Of a stretch of 64,000 nt of DNA, positions 41,002 through 49,428 are shown piece by piece. The notes beneath the pieces are model-generated. The model saw only the letters and a program-made list of their open reading frames with translations, was not told where the DNA came from and searched no databases. A program made the translations under genes and the position numbers. Each line of letters begins with the position of its first letter. Position 1 is the stretch's first letter. The stretch is from Flavitalea plasmicola (GTDB taxonomy: Bacteria > Bacteroidota > Bacteroidia > Chitinophagales > Chitinophagaceae), in the NCBI RefSeq assembly GCF_030546645.1, contig NZ_JAUOTO010000002.1, positions 682,001 to 746,000 of the forward strand, given 5' to 3'.

Positions 41002-43647
41002 ATGGCATTAAAAGAATACAAGAAGAAACGTCGGTTTACCGCGACGCCGGAGCCCCAGGGAGGTAAGCCCTCCGGAAAGGCCCTTCAGTTCGTCGTACAG
41101 AAGCATGCCGCGTCGCGCCTGCACTATGATTTCCGGCTGGAAATGGAGGGGGTGCTGAAAAGCTGGGCGATACCCAAGGGCCCTTCATTGAACCCGGCGG
41201 ACAAGCGGCTGGCGATGATGGTGGAGGACCATCCCTGGGATTACAAGGATTTTGAAGGCATTATTCCCGAGGGTAATTATGGGGCCGGTACCGTCATCGT
41301 ATGGGATGAAGGCACTTATGAACCACTGGCGCCGACGAACGGCAGCAAGGAGGCCCAGGACAAGGAGCTCCGTAAGGAGCTGCATGCAGGGTCCCTTAAA
41401 TTCAGGATGAAAGGGAAAAAGCTGAAAGGTGAGTTTGCATTGGTGCGGACCCGGGGCAGAGGGGAGAACTCCTGGCTGCTGATCAAGCACCGGGATAAGT
41501 ATGCATCGGAGGAGCCGGTGACGGAAAAGGAAAAATCGGTCCTCTCGAAAAAAACACTGGAGCAGGTGGCGGCAAATCCCCGCTCGTTGCAGTGGATCAG
41601 CAACCAGGCTGTCAGTGTTTCGAAGAAAGGATCTTCCCCGCCGGCAAAAAAAAAAGCGCCCGCCGGCCGTAGATCCCCCATCCTGAAGAACGTATCCCCC
41701 ATGCTGGCCACGCTGGTGGACAAACCTTTTGATGAAGCAGGATGGTCATACGAGGTCAAATGGGACGGCTACCGGGCTATTGCCTACCTGCGTAAAGGAG
41801 AAGTGGAGGTGCGCAGCCGGAATAATAAGACATTTAATGAGAAGTTCTATCCCATCCACCAGGCATTGAAAGAGTGGAAGGTCGATGCCGTAGTGGACGG
41901 AGAGATCGTGGTCCTGAATGAAAAAGGACTTTCCAATTTCAGCCAACTGCAGGAATGGCGCAGCGAGGCGGACGGCCAGCTCTTTTATTATCTTTTCGAT
42001 ATACTGTGGCTGGATGGCCAGGACCTGACGAAACTCCCGTTGAGCGAAAGAAGGCAATGGCTGGCGTCCATAGCGCCGAAGAACGATATTTTACGCGTCA
42101 GTGAGTACTATGAGGCCAGCGGTACTGAATTCTTTGAAGCGGCCAGTAAAATGGGGCTGGAGGGCATCATCGCCAAAAAGGACGAGAGCGTTTATGCTCC
42201 GGGGATCCGTACGCGAGACTGGCTGAAAATAAAGACGGCCAGCCGGCAGGAGGTCGTCATCGGAGGGTATACGCTTAATAAAGGCAGCAGCAAACCTTTC
42301 AGCTCGTTGCTGGTGGGTGTATTCGAAAAAGGGAAATTACAATATACAGGGAAGATAGGCACCGGGTTTAGCCAGGCGTTGCAAAAAGAGCTGTTACAAC
42401 GATTCAGGCCCCTGGTTCGCAAAACCTGTCCATTTGCCGTGGTACCGGATATCAACAAGCCGTCAAGGTTCAGGCCGGATCCCCCGGAGGCCAAAGCAGT
42501 CTGGCTGAAGCCGGAGCTGCTGTGCGAGGTTTCATTCCGGGAAATGACGGATGACGGCGTCATGCGGCATCCTTCTTTCGAAGGTATGCGGGAGGATAAA
42601 AGCGCAAAGGAAGTGGGCAGGGAAAAAGCGGAGCCAGTGGAAAAAGTGGTGAAGCGGAAGCTGGATACGACAAAGATACTGGCCCCCGGAAAGGACAGGG
42701 GAAGAAGAACTTTACTGAATCCCGGGGATGCGTCGCAGGTGCGATCGGTGAACGGGCATGAGCTGAGCTTTTCCAATCTTGGCAAGATCTTCTGGCCGAA
42801 GGAAAAATACACGAAGCGGGACCTGTTGAACTACTATTACCAGGCAGCGCCGTATATCCTTCCTTATCTGAAAGACCGCCCGCAGTCGCTGAACCGCTAC
42901 CCCAATGGCATTGCCGGCAAGAGCTTTTACCAGAAAGACGTTACGGCTACGGCACCCGGGTGGGTAAAACAATTTCCCTATCATACGTCCAAGGGAGAAG
43001 ATAAGAATTTTCTCGTCGTCGAGGATGAGGCAAGCCTGCTATGGATGGCCAACCTGGGCGCTATCGAGATGAACCCCTGGAACAGCACTATCCTGAAGCC
43101 GGATCACCCCGACTGGTGTATCATCGACCTGGACCCTACGGAAAAGAACCCTTTCGAGCAGGTGATCCAGACCGCGCAGGTGACAAAGGCTATACTGGAT
43201 GACCTGGATGTGCCGGGCTATTGCAAGACTTCGGGATCAACGGGCATTCATATTTATATACCTATGGGCGCTAAATATACGTATGACGAGTGCCAGCTAT
43301 TCGGTAAGCTCATCGCCATCCGTGTTCATGCCGAGCTTCCGGCCTTCACCAGCATTGAAAGGATGACCGATAAGCGAAAAGGGAAAATATATGTAGACTA
43401 TTTGCAGAACAGGCCCAAGGCCACGCTGGCGGCGCCTTATTCGGTGCGACCCAAGCCTGGCGCGACCGTCTCCATGCCCCTGCATTGGGAGGAAGTGAAA
43501 AAAGGCCTGAAGATGGCGCAGTTCACACTGGTCAATGCAATGGACAGGATCAAGGCCGTGGGAGATCTGTTCAAGCCCGTGTTAGGCAAGGGCGTCAACA
43601 TGGAAAAGATCCTGAAGAAGCTCAACCGCCCTCTTCCGGCTGAATAA
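41002..43647 (+). CDS. ligD: DNA ligase D, full PE-LIG-POL form
   Basis: An 881-residue end-joining ligase with all three domains. The 3'-phosphoesterase domain (residues 1-170) has H35, H41, D43, R45 and H77, matching the known metal and phosphate ligands. The ligase domain carries K253 in EVKWDGYR and GLEGIIAKK. A Lys-rich linker leads to the polymerase domain with D709 and D711 in IIDLDPT and SGSTGIHIYIPM. I use the ATG at 41002 (MALKEYKKKRRF); an upstream ATG would add 36 low-quality residues. It overlaps the convergent CDF gene by 26 bases. Together with the shorter LigD and Ku it gives two ligases for one Ku in this window. Confidence 0.96.
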   Translation: MALKEYKKKRRFTATPEPQGGKPSGKALQFVVQKHAASRLHYDFRLEMEGVLKSWAIPKGPSLNPADKRLAMMVEDHPWDYKDFEGIIPEGNYGAGTVIVWDEGTYEPLAPTNGSKEAQDKELRKELHAGSLKFRMKGKKLKGEFALVRTRGRGENSWLLIKHRDKYASEEPVTEKEKSVLSKKTLEQVAANPRSLQWISNQAVSVSKKGSSPPAKKKAPAGRRSPILKNVSPMLATLVDKPFDEAGWSYEVKWDGYRAIAYLRKGEVEVRSRNNKTFNEKFYPIHQALKEWKVDAVVDGEIVVLNEKGLSNFSQLQEWRSEADGQLFYYLFDILWLDGQDLTKLPLSERRQWLASIAPKNDILRVSEYYEASGTEFFEAASKMGLEGIIAKKDESVYAPGIRTRDWLKIKTASRQEVVIGGYTLNKGSSKPFSSLLVGVFEKGKLQYTGKIGTGFSQALQKELLQRFRPLVRKTCPFAVVPDINKPSRFRPDPPEAKAVWLKPELLCEVSFREMTDDGVMRHPSFEGMREDKSAKEVGREKAEPVEKVVKRKLDTTKILAPGKDRGRRTLLNPGDASQVRSVNGHELSFSNLGKIFWPKEKYTKRDLLNYYYQAAPYILPYLKDRPQSLNRYPNGIAGKSFYQKDVTATAPGWVKQFPYHTSKGEDKNFLVVEDEASLLWMANLGAIEMNPWNSTILKPDHPDWCIIDLDPTEKNPFEQVIQTAQVTKAILDDLDVPGYCKTSGSTGIHIYIPMGAKYTYDECQLFGKLIAIRVHAELPAFTSIERMTDKRKGKIYVDYLQNRPKATLAAPYSVRPKPGATVSMPLHWEEVKKGLKMAQFTLVNAMDRIKAVGDLFKPVLGKGVNMEKILKKLNRPLPAE

Positions 43648-44524
43648 CGATATAAGCGATCTTGGGCCATTGCTCGCGGATATTTCTTTTGATGTCGTCG
43701 ATATGATCGTTGAGCTCTCCCACCGTCAGCTTGGGCTTGAAGTTCAGGAGTATGACCAGGAGCACTTCCTCCGGTGACTGGTAAAGGGAAAATATCCGGG
43801 GAGTGGAGACGACGCTGCGATCTCTTTTTATCAGGTCGATGATCGCTTTTTCCGTCTTTGCTGAAATGCCTTCGCCGATGAGCAGGCTGCGGCTTTCCCT
43901 GGCCAGGAGGGCAGAGGCGGCGGTGAGGATCAATCCCACCAGCAGCGACGCGATCCCATCAAAATAAGGGTTGTGGGTGATATCCCCGATGAAAAGGCAG
44001 GCCAGCACCAGCACCAGGCCCGTCACGGCTGCGCCATCCTCGAAAAGCACCATGAATGATGCCGGATCCTTACTGCGAATAACGGCGTCCAGCAATGACC
44101 CTTCCGTATTCGCACTTCGGAACTGCCGGAATGCAATGATTAAAGAAATACCCTCGAAGAGCAGTGAAAAGATGAGCACGATGTAGTTCCAAAACAGGGA
44201 GCCCGTGATGGCCGGCTGTTTCAGGTGGGCAACCCCCTGGTAGAAGGAGACGCCGGCGCCCAATGCGAAAATGAGGATGGAAACAATGAAAGACCAGAAA
44301 TATAATTCCCTCCCATACCCGAAAGGGTGATATTGATCCCTTTCTTTATTGCTGCTGTAAATACCGTACAACAGCAGCAGCTCGTTCACCGAGTCCACGA
44401 TAGAGTGGACCCCTTCGGCGATCATGGCGGCACTGCCCGTGACACCGCCCGCAATAAATTTCACTGCTGCGATGGCGATGTTGGCTCCCAGGGCTGCATA
44501 GATGGATATCTTTGATCTTTTCAT
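43622..44524 (-). CDS. Cation diffusion facilitator (CDF) metal transporter
   Basis: A 300-residue inner-membrane metal/proton antiporter with six transmembrane helices. Metal-site motifs are AEGVHSIVDSVNELLLLYG (HxxxD in helix II) and YFDGIASLLVGLIL in helix V. The ends of the helices are followed by a C-terminal cytoplasmic domain (LTVGELNDHIDDIKRNI). The first site has His-Asp, which favours zinc, cadmium or related ions; the true substrate is unknown. A sigma-54-like sequence lies immediately upstream. Confidence 0.92.
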   Translation of the reverse strand: MKRSKISIYAALGANIAIAAVKFIAGGVTGSAAMIAEGVHSIVDSVNELLLLYGIYSSNKERDQYHPFGYGRELYFWSFIVSILIFALGAGVSFYQGVAHLKQPAITGSLFWNYIVLIFSLLFEGISLIIAFRQFRSANTEGSLLDAVIRSKDPASFMVLFEDGAAVTGLVLVLACLFIGDITHNPYFDGIASLLVGLILTAASALLARESRSLLIGEGISAKTEKAIIDLIKRDRSVVSTPRIFSLYQSPEEVLLVILLNFKPKLTVGELNDHIDDIKRNIREQWPKIAYIVIQPEEGG

Positions 44525-44545
44525 TGTAGAACACTTACGACAGTG

Positions 44546-44561
44546 GGCATTATTTTCCCCA
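44546..44561 (-). promoter_or_regulatory. Sigma-54-like promoter of the CDF transporter gene
   Basis: TGGGGAAAATAATGCC has exact TGG-N10-GC spacing and predicts a start about 11 bases before the ATG. Confidence 0.4.
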
Positions 44562-44563
44562 TC

Positions 44564-45052
44564 TTATTTTTTCTTAATTACGCTGATCTCCCCGTTCCTT
44601 TCGATATAGATCGCCTCCACGTGGTCGATGGATTCTTCATTGATAGCAAGGCGCAGCCCTTCTTTTATATCCTTATCGCTGACGCGTGCCTTGCGCATAT
44701 TTTTTTCGTTGAATGAACCGTTAGCATATAGACAGGCTTTTTCTCCTTTTACGAATTTTCCAATGAGGTCGCTGTAAAGGCTTAGCCAGGCCAACCCACG
44801 ATGTACCAGGACAAACGCAAGACAGCCTGTCACCGTGGCCATGAACGGCGATGCGCCCGCCACAGCGCGGCTTAGGATGGATCCCAGCATAATGATGACG
44901 ACGTTGTCCATCGCGGATCTTTTTCCGAACGTCCTGATCCCTGCAATACGGATCAGCGCGAGGGTAATGAAGAAGACCACCACGGCGCGGCTGGTCATCT
45001 GCAGTGCGTTGAGGTCTTTTCCTTCACCAAAGACCAGTTGAATCCAATCCAT
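44564..45052 (-). CDS. DUF421 (YetF-like) membrane protein
   Basis: A 162-residue protein with three transmembrane helices (FFITLALIRIAGIRTFG, VVIIMLGSILSRAVAG and ATVTGCLAFVLVHRGLAW) and a C-terminal DUF421 domain (KARVSDKDIKEGLRLAINEE, VEAIYIERNGEISVI). YetF-type proteins form dimers through this soluble domain; they occur with stress and spore genes but lack a known activity. I choose the ATG at 45052, since upstream extensions add 36 unrelated residues. It is divergent from the pyrophosphatase gene. Confidence 0.9.
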   Translation of the reverse strand: MDWIQLVFGEGKDLNALQMTSRAVVVFFITLALIRIAGIRTFGKRSAMDNVVIIMLGSILSRAVAGASPFMATVTGCLAFVLVHRGLAWLSLYSDLIGKFVKGEKACLYANGSFNEKNMRKARVSDKDIKEGLRLAINEESIDHVEAIYIERNGEISVIKKK

Positions 45053-45125
45053 GGCCAATTTGTGTTTATGTACGAGCGAACAAATATTGGCCCGTTTTTT
45101 TAACGATAAGATAATAAAGAAAAGT

Positions 45126-45605
45126 ATGAGCTGTGTAAACGTAGTAATAGAAACCCCCAAGGGCAGTGCTCAAAAATATGATTATGATGAGGAGAGCCAT
45201 TTTTTCAAGTTGAAGAAGATCCTGCCTTCGGGCATGGTTTTTCCGTACGATTTTGGGTTCATCCCCGATACCAAAGGCGAGGATGGCGATCCGCTGGACG
45301 TCATTGTCATTTCGGAATTCAACAGCTTTCCCGGCTGTATGATGAAATGCCGGATCATTGGCGGCCTCATGGCCGAACAGTCAAAGGAGAAAGGAAAAAA
45401 GCAATTGATCCGCAACGACCGATTTCTGGCCATTCCGGACTGCTCCAACATTTTTGAAAAAGTAAGGACCCTTTCGGACCTTCCGGAGGAGATCACCAGC
45501 CAGCTGGAGGATTTTTTTATCAATTACAATAAAATAGAGGGGAAGGAATTCAAGGCGTTGAAGAAAATGGAAGCAAAGGAGGCAAAAAAATGTATCGCTA
45601 ACTAA
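45126..45605 (+). CDS. Inorganic pyrophosphatase (short family I type)
   Basis: A 159-residue inorganic diphosphatase-like protein. The N-terminal ETPKGSAQKYDYDEES matches the E-x-P-x-G-S/K-YE region. The PYDFGFIPDT segment and the metal-binding GEDGDPLDVIVISEF (DxDPxD) follow, then QLIRNDRFLAIPDC. Family I enzymes hydrolyse pyrophosphate to phosphate. It is shorter than the E. coli enzyme and has extra Cys residues. I use the ATG at 45126 as the homologous start. The DUF6496 gene follows after 11 bases and is co-transcribed. Confidence 0.9.
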   Translation: MSCVNVVIETPKGSAQKYDYDEESHFFKLKKILPSGMVFPYDFGFIPDTKGEDGDPLDVIVISEFNSFPGCMMKCRIIGGLMAEQSKEKGKKQLIRNDRFLAIPDCSNIFEKVRTLSDLPEEITSQLEDFFINYNKIEGKEFKALKKMEAKEAKKCIAN

Positions 45606-45616
45606 AATTAAATTCT

Positions 45617-45901
45617 ATGGCAAAGTATTCCAAAAAAGCGGGCAACAAAGTGGAAAAGGCTATGCATGAAAAGAAAAGGGGCCAGCTGAAAAGCGGGCGA
45701 AGCGGCAAGACGGTGAAGAGCCGGAAGCAGGCCATCGCCATCGGGCTATCCGAAGCACGTAAGGAAGGAGCGAAGGTGCCGAAGAAGAAGAGCGCCGCAA
45801 AGAAAAAGGCGGCCCCTAAAAAGAAATCAGCGCCGAAGAAAAAATCGGCTGCACGGAAGAGATCGACCACACGGAAAAAGTCCCCGGCCAAAAAGAAATA
45901 A
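45617..45901 (+). CDS. DUF6496 lysine-rich, histone H1-like protein
   Basis: A 94-residue strongly basic protein. The first 55 residues are the DUF6496 core (KYSKKAGNKVEKAMHEKKRG, then LKSGKSGK-like and KSRKQAIAIGLSEARKEG). The rest is a low-complexity tail of KKKSA/APKKK repeats as in histone H1-like bacterial proteins. DNA binding or compaction is likely from composition, but unproven for the family. A good terminator follows. Confidence 0.88.
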   Translation: MAKYSKKAGNKVEKAMHEKKRGQLKSGRSGKTVKSRKQAIAIGLSEARKEGAKVPKKKSAAKKKAAPKKKSAPKKKSAARKRSTTRKKSPAKKK

Positions 45902-45920
45902 TCCCTATAACAACCCAGTG

Positions 45921-45947
45921 GCCGTCGGCGAAAGCCGGCGGCTTTTT
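45921..45947 (+). terminator. Intrinsic terminator after the DUF6496 gene
   Basis: GCCGTCGGC pairs with GCCGGCGGC (one G-U pair) around a GAAA tetraloop, followed by five T. Confidence 0.85.
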
Positions 45948-45953
45948 ATTATT

Positions 45954-47651
45954 CTATGCCGTGTATTTTGTCGAGATATAGGACAATATGTGTTTTTTGG
46001 ATGCCTCGGTGTCGCTGATCCCTTCCGCCTCCTCTCCCACTTTGGACAGTTCTTCATCATGCACGGTATCTCTGAACCAGCGGGAAAAATCTTTTCGGTG
46101 GAGGTGAAACAGCCATGTTTCCGCGTCGATGCCTTCGGCGATATGAGCAAAGAGCATCAGATTGTTGGCTTTCAGATGCATTTTATTCTCTGGCCCCGTA
46201 AAGATGAAGCTGTTGTAGCCCATGTCGCCTTGCGCGTATTTCTTCTTATGCCGCTGTTGCAGCTGCACCGGTAGATGGAACCGCGCTTTGTAGACAGGCT
46301 TGCCGTCCTCTTCCCTGTTCCAGATCGCTATCTCATTTTCAGACAGGTCGGGAATAGGCGCCGGCATGGGTAGCTGCAGCTTTTCGGAGAATTGCCGGAA
46401 AGGATATGCCGCGTCTCTCCCGATGGCAATCACGGTGCCTACCCTGGAAAGAGAGGTTGTGCTTAACTGATGAGGAGAGGTGCTGATGATAATGAAGTTA
46501 TTAAACTCTTCCGGCAGCTTGTCCGCGAGTGTCTCCGCCTGGCCCGGCACCAGGTGATGGGCTTCGTCCAGCAGGAGCCAGTGTGGATGTCCGAATTCCT
46601 TCCGGAGGTCCAGGAAGACGGTGAGGAATTTTGCGAAGAACGCCGGCCTGTCTGCCAGGGGTATGGCCAGGGTACAGATAACCACATTCTGAGCCGGCTC
46701 GATCAGCAGATGACGGATCTCCTCCATTGGCGGAAGCACCTTGTCGTTGCCGATGACCACGGCGCCCGGCAGCTGCAGATAGTCCCCTTCCGGATCGATG
46801 AGGCAGAACTGGTAGTCTTGTTTGATCATGGTTTCCACGATGGACAGCGTGAAAGTAGTTTTTCCGCTGCCGGAAGCGCCGGCCAGCAGGACCCCTTTGC
46901 AATAGGGACTGATCAGAAAAGGCGATCCATCCTCCAGCTCGCCCAGGTGGAGATAATGCCTGGTCAGCCGGCGGTCCCATTCTTTGAGATCCGTGGCCAG
47001 CATGTCATGGATCAGCTCAACCACTCCCAGTCCGTGGCCTGCCTCCGTCACCCTGTCCGCCAGGGATTTCAACCCGGGCAGCGCATTGGAAACCGCTGCG
47101 GCGAACTCGGCCACCTGCAGCAGCGCCCCGTCATTTTCAGCATCGCCTATGGCTACCACATTATGAACCGAGAGGTGTAAGGAGTGCAACAGCTTTTGCA
47201 GGCCGGTGGCTTTGTTGACGCCCGGAGGAAGGATCATCACCGCGCCTTTGTTGAAGATGACCTGTCTTTCGCTGCCCGAGGCTTTTATCACTTCCAGCAC
47301 TGTCTTTTCGTGCGGTTCCCAGGTGGCGATGATCACTTTCCCCACAGATAGGGGGTGCACGCCCCGTTCCTGCAGGGCCTGGACAAACGATGGGTCGGGG
47401 GGAGGTCCCAACAACTGCTCTTTTCCCGTGGCTGGCTCGTGCAGGAGGGCGCCATTCTCCGCGACAATGTAATCGATGATCTTATAGTCGGGGAATACTT
47501 CCACCAGGTCCTTCATTTCCCGGCCTGTCACCAGGATGAGGCGACGGCCCGCCGCCTTAAAAGCCTGAAGCTCATTCAGTATATTTTCTGATACGCACCC
47601 CTGGTCGGCGAGGGTACCGTCATAATCCGTTGCCAGTACGAGATATCGCAT
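45954..47651 (-). CDS. HAD phosphatase fused to a HerA/DUF87-like ATPase
   Basis: A 565-residue fusion. Residues 1-225 form a Cof-type HAD hydrolase: nucleophile motif in LATDYDGTLADQG (D9, D11), LVTGREMKDL and VVAIGDAENDGALLQ. Residues about 240-480 form a P-loop ATPase with Walker A GASGSGKTT (K264), LIDPEGDY and Walker B LLLDEAHH (D362, E363), as in HerA/DUF87 ATPases. The C-terminal part (HLKANNLMLFAHIAEGID, FHLHRKDFSRWFRD) looks like a small helical domain seen in DUF5752-type proteins; that similarity is from memory. Motifs of both enzymes are intact. Function unknown; possibly NTP-driven handling of a phosphorylated ligand. Confidence 0.85.
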   Translation of the reverse strand: MRYLVLATDYDGTLADQGCVSENILNELQAFKAAGRRLILVTGREMKDLVEVFPDYKIIDYIVAENGALLHEPATGKEQLLGPPPDPSFVQALQERGVHPLSVGKVIIATWEPHEKTVLEVIKASGSERQVIFNKGAVMILPPGVNKATGLQKLLHSLHLSVHNVVAIGDAENDGALLQVAEFAAAVSNALPGLKSLADRVTEAGHGLGVVELIHDMLATDLKEWDRRLTRHYLHLGELEDGSPFLISPYCKGVLLAGASGSGKTTFTLSIVETMIKQDYQFCLIDPEGDYLQLPGAVVIGNDKVLPPMEEIRHLLIEPAQNVVICTLAIPLADRPAFFAKFLTVFLDLRKEFGHPHWLLLDEAHHLVPGQAETLADKLPEEFNNFIIISTSPHQLSTTSLSRVGTVIAIGRDAAYPFRQFSEKLQLPMPAPIPDLSENEIAIWNREEDGKPVYKARFHLPVQLQQRHKKKYAQGDMGYNSFIFTGPENKMHLKANNLMLFAHIAEGIDAETWLFHLHRKDFSRWFRDTVHDEELSKVGEEAEGISDTEASKKHILSYISTKYTA

Positions 47652-47987
47652 GGACCAGGGAGATAAAAAACTGTGCCGTGGCAGTGAGCGGATAAACGCA
47701 ATGACTTCAAGACTAAGTGTTTACTTTGGCTCCATGAAAAAGCCTGCCTGGCAGTCGTAGCTTTTTTTCTACATAATCAAAATTATTGTACTTTTAACCC
47801 GAGCCTTAACAACTGCAATTGAGACCAGATTACCCAAATAAAATCTTTTCCGACCGCCGGAATAGGTATTTTCTCCTCATGGAGACCTTGGCAGAGCTTT
47901 CATTGCTCTAACGCTACTGTTTAGTGCATTTTTTCCTCATTAACCCAATGCGGCCTGCCCTTCCGCCGCCTGTCCAATGCTATTTAA
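47652..47987. other. Intergenic region between divergent genes
   Basis: No convincing protein or RNA gene is seen. It must hold the promoters of the HAD-ATPase and FecR-fusion genes. Visible elements are a CTGCC-T-GGCAG palindrome at 47744-47754, followed nearby by a run of seven T, and a GGCAC box near the HAD gene (about 47673-47677 on the minus strand). Confidence 0.5.
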
Positions 47988-49415
47988 ATGAAACAACCAT
48001 CGTTTATCCGCCGTAGCCAAAGAAGCGACAACGACATCAACTGGTTTGTGCTTTTTACAGAAGGTCACCGGGATGCATTCGCCCATTACTTCGAGGCTAT
48101 GTATCCGGGGCTGTATCATTGCGCCTGCAAAGCGGTGGCTGATCCGGCCATAGCAGAAAGCATCATCCTGGCAGGCTTTGTCGACGCCTGGAAGGTGCGG
48201 GAGGGGCTATTCACGCAGGATGAATTGCGGCGGTTGGTCATGGATAAGGTGAGAGAAGGATGCACCAGCCACCGGCTTTCGCTGGTGAGGGATCATAAGC
48301 ATGACAATGCAGGGGGAACGGATGAATCCTTCTTCCCTGAGGATAGTCCGGATGGATTGACGGCGGGCGCCTCCCGGACAATGCCGGCTATGGATGTGGC
48401 AAGTGCGCTTTCCCGGGCGTTGTTGATCATAGGCGGTGGAGAAAAGAAGCCTTTTTATAAGAAGCAGGGCTGGCAAGCCTTGGCGCTTTGTCTTGCCCTG
48501 GTTGCAGCAGGAGGCGGCGTGAGGTTCGCCCTTCGACATCAGGAAAATGCCCCGGACATTCAAAAGGACCAGCTCCGGAGTGCTGTCCCCGGCACTGCGG
48601 CCGACCTATATGGCGGCGGTAATAAAGCGACGCTGACCCTTGCAGGCGGACAGCAGCTTAAGCTGCAATATCTCCCGCGGGGAAATGTAGCCCTGCAATA
48701 CGGCGCCAGGCTGATAAAAACAGACAGCGCCCTCATCTATGTTCCTGCGACTTCAGCCATCCGGGAAGGGATGGAAGGGCCTCAGTTCAACACATTATCC
48801 ACTCCCCGTGCCGGGCAGTATTCGCTGGTATTGCCGGATGGGACCAGGGTCTGGCTGAACAGCGCCTCCACCCTATCCTATCCCACCTGCTTCAACGGGC
48901 GAAGCAGGGAAGTGACGCTCACCGGCGAAGCATATTTTGAAGTGGTTAAGAACGCCGCGCAGCCTTTTCATGTCAATGTACATAATGTCACCATCCGGGT
49001 GCTGGGGACAGGCTTCACCGTCAGGGCCTACCACGATGAAGGACGCGTAACCGCCACGCTATTGAAAGGAAAGATCGCCGTTCATGATGGGCATCGTGAA
49101 AAAATGTTGATGCCGAATGAGCAGGTGAACATCGACCGGCAAAAGAACTGGCAAATACAGCAGTCCGTCGATCCGGAATCTGTCCTGGCCTGGAAGAACC
49201 ACATTTTCTACTTTATTCATGCAGACATTCCGACCGTCATGCATGAGCTGTCCTTGTGGTATGGGATAGACGTGGAAATAAAAGTACCCGCTGCGCAATC
49301 TATTTATGACGGCGAGTATTCCCGGGATGCAAGCCTTTCGGCCATCCTGAATTACCTGACCAACGAGGATGTGCATTTTGTGCGGGAAGGGAACAAAGTG
49401 ACCGTAACACCATAA
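47988..49415 (+). CDS. Sigma-70 region-2-like domain fused to a FecR-family anti-sigma
   Basis: A 475-residue protein, longer than usual FecR homologues. Residues about 18-96 resemble ECF sigma region 2: NWFVLFTEGHRDAFAHYFEA, LYHCACKAVADPAIAES and a WKVREGL segment, then KVREGCTSHR. No region 4 follows. A transmembrane helix spans about 161-179 (GWQALALCLALVAAGG). The periplasmic FecR domain is clear at about 280-375 (LPDGTRVWLNSASTLSYP, EVTLTGEAYFEVVKNAAQPF) and a C-terminal DUF4974-like domain ends the protein (LSLWYGIDVEI, LSAILNYLTNED). No separate sigma-factor gene adjoins. It leads an operon with a TonB receptor (13 bases apart) and SusD. Confidence 0.82.
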   Translation: MKQPSFIRRSQRSDNDINWFVLFTEGHRDAFAHYFEAMYPGLYHCACKAVADPAIAESIILAGFVDAWKVREGLFTQDELRRLVMDKVREGCTSHRLSLVRDHKHDNAGGTDESFFPEDSPDGLTAGASRTMPAMDVASALSRALLIIGGGEKKPFYKKQGWQALALCLALVAAGGGVRFALRHQENAPDIQKDQLRSAVPGTAADLYGGGNKATLTLAGGQQLKLQYLPRGNVALQYGARLIKTDSALIYVPATSAIREGMEGPQFNTLSTPRAGQYSLVLPDGTRVWLNSASTLSYPTCFNGRSREVTLTGEAYFEVVKNAAQPFHVNVHNVTIRVLGTGFTVRAYHDEGRVTATLLKGKIAVHDGHREKMLMPNEQVNIDRQKNWQIQQSVDPESVLAWKNHIFYFIHADIPTVMHELSLWYGIDVEIKVPAAQSIYDGEYSRDASLSAILNYLTNEDVHFVREGNKVTVTP

Positions 49416-49428
49416 ACACTGCTATTCC

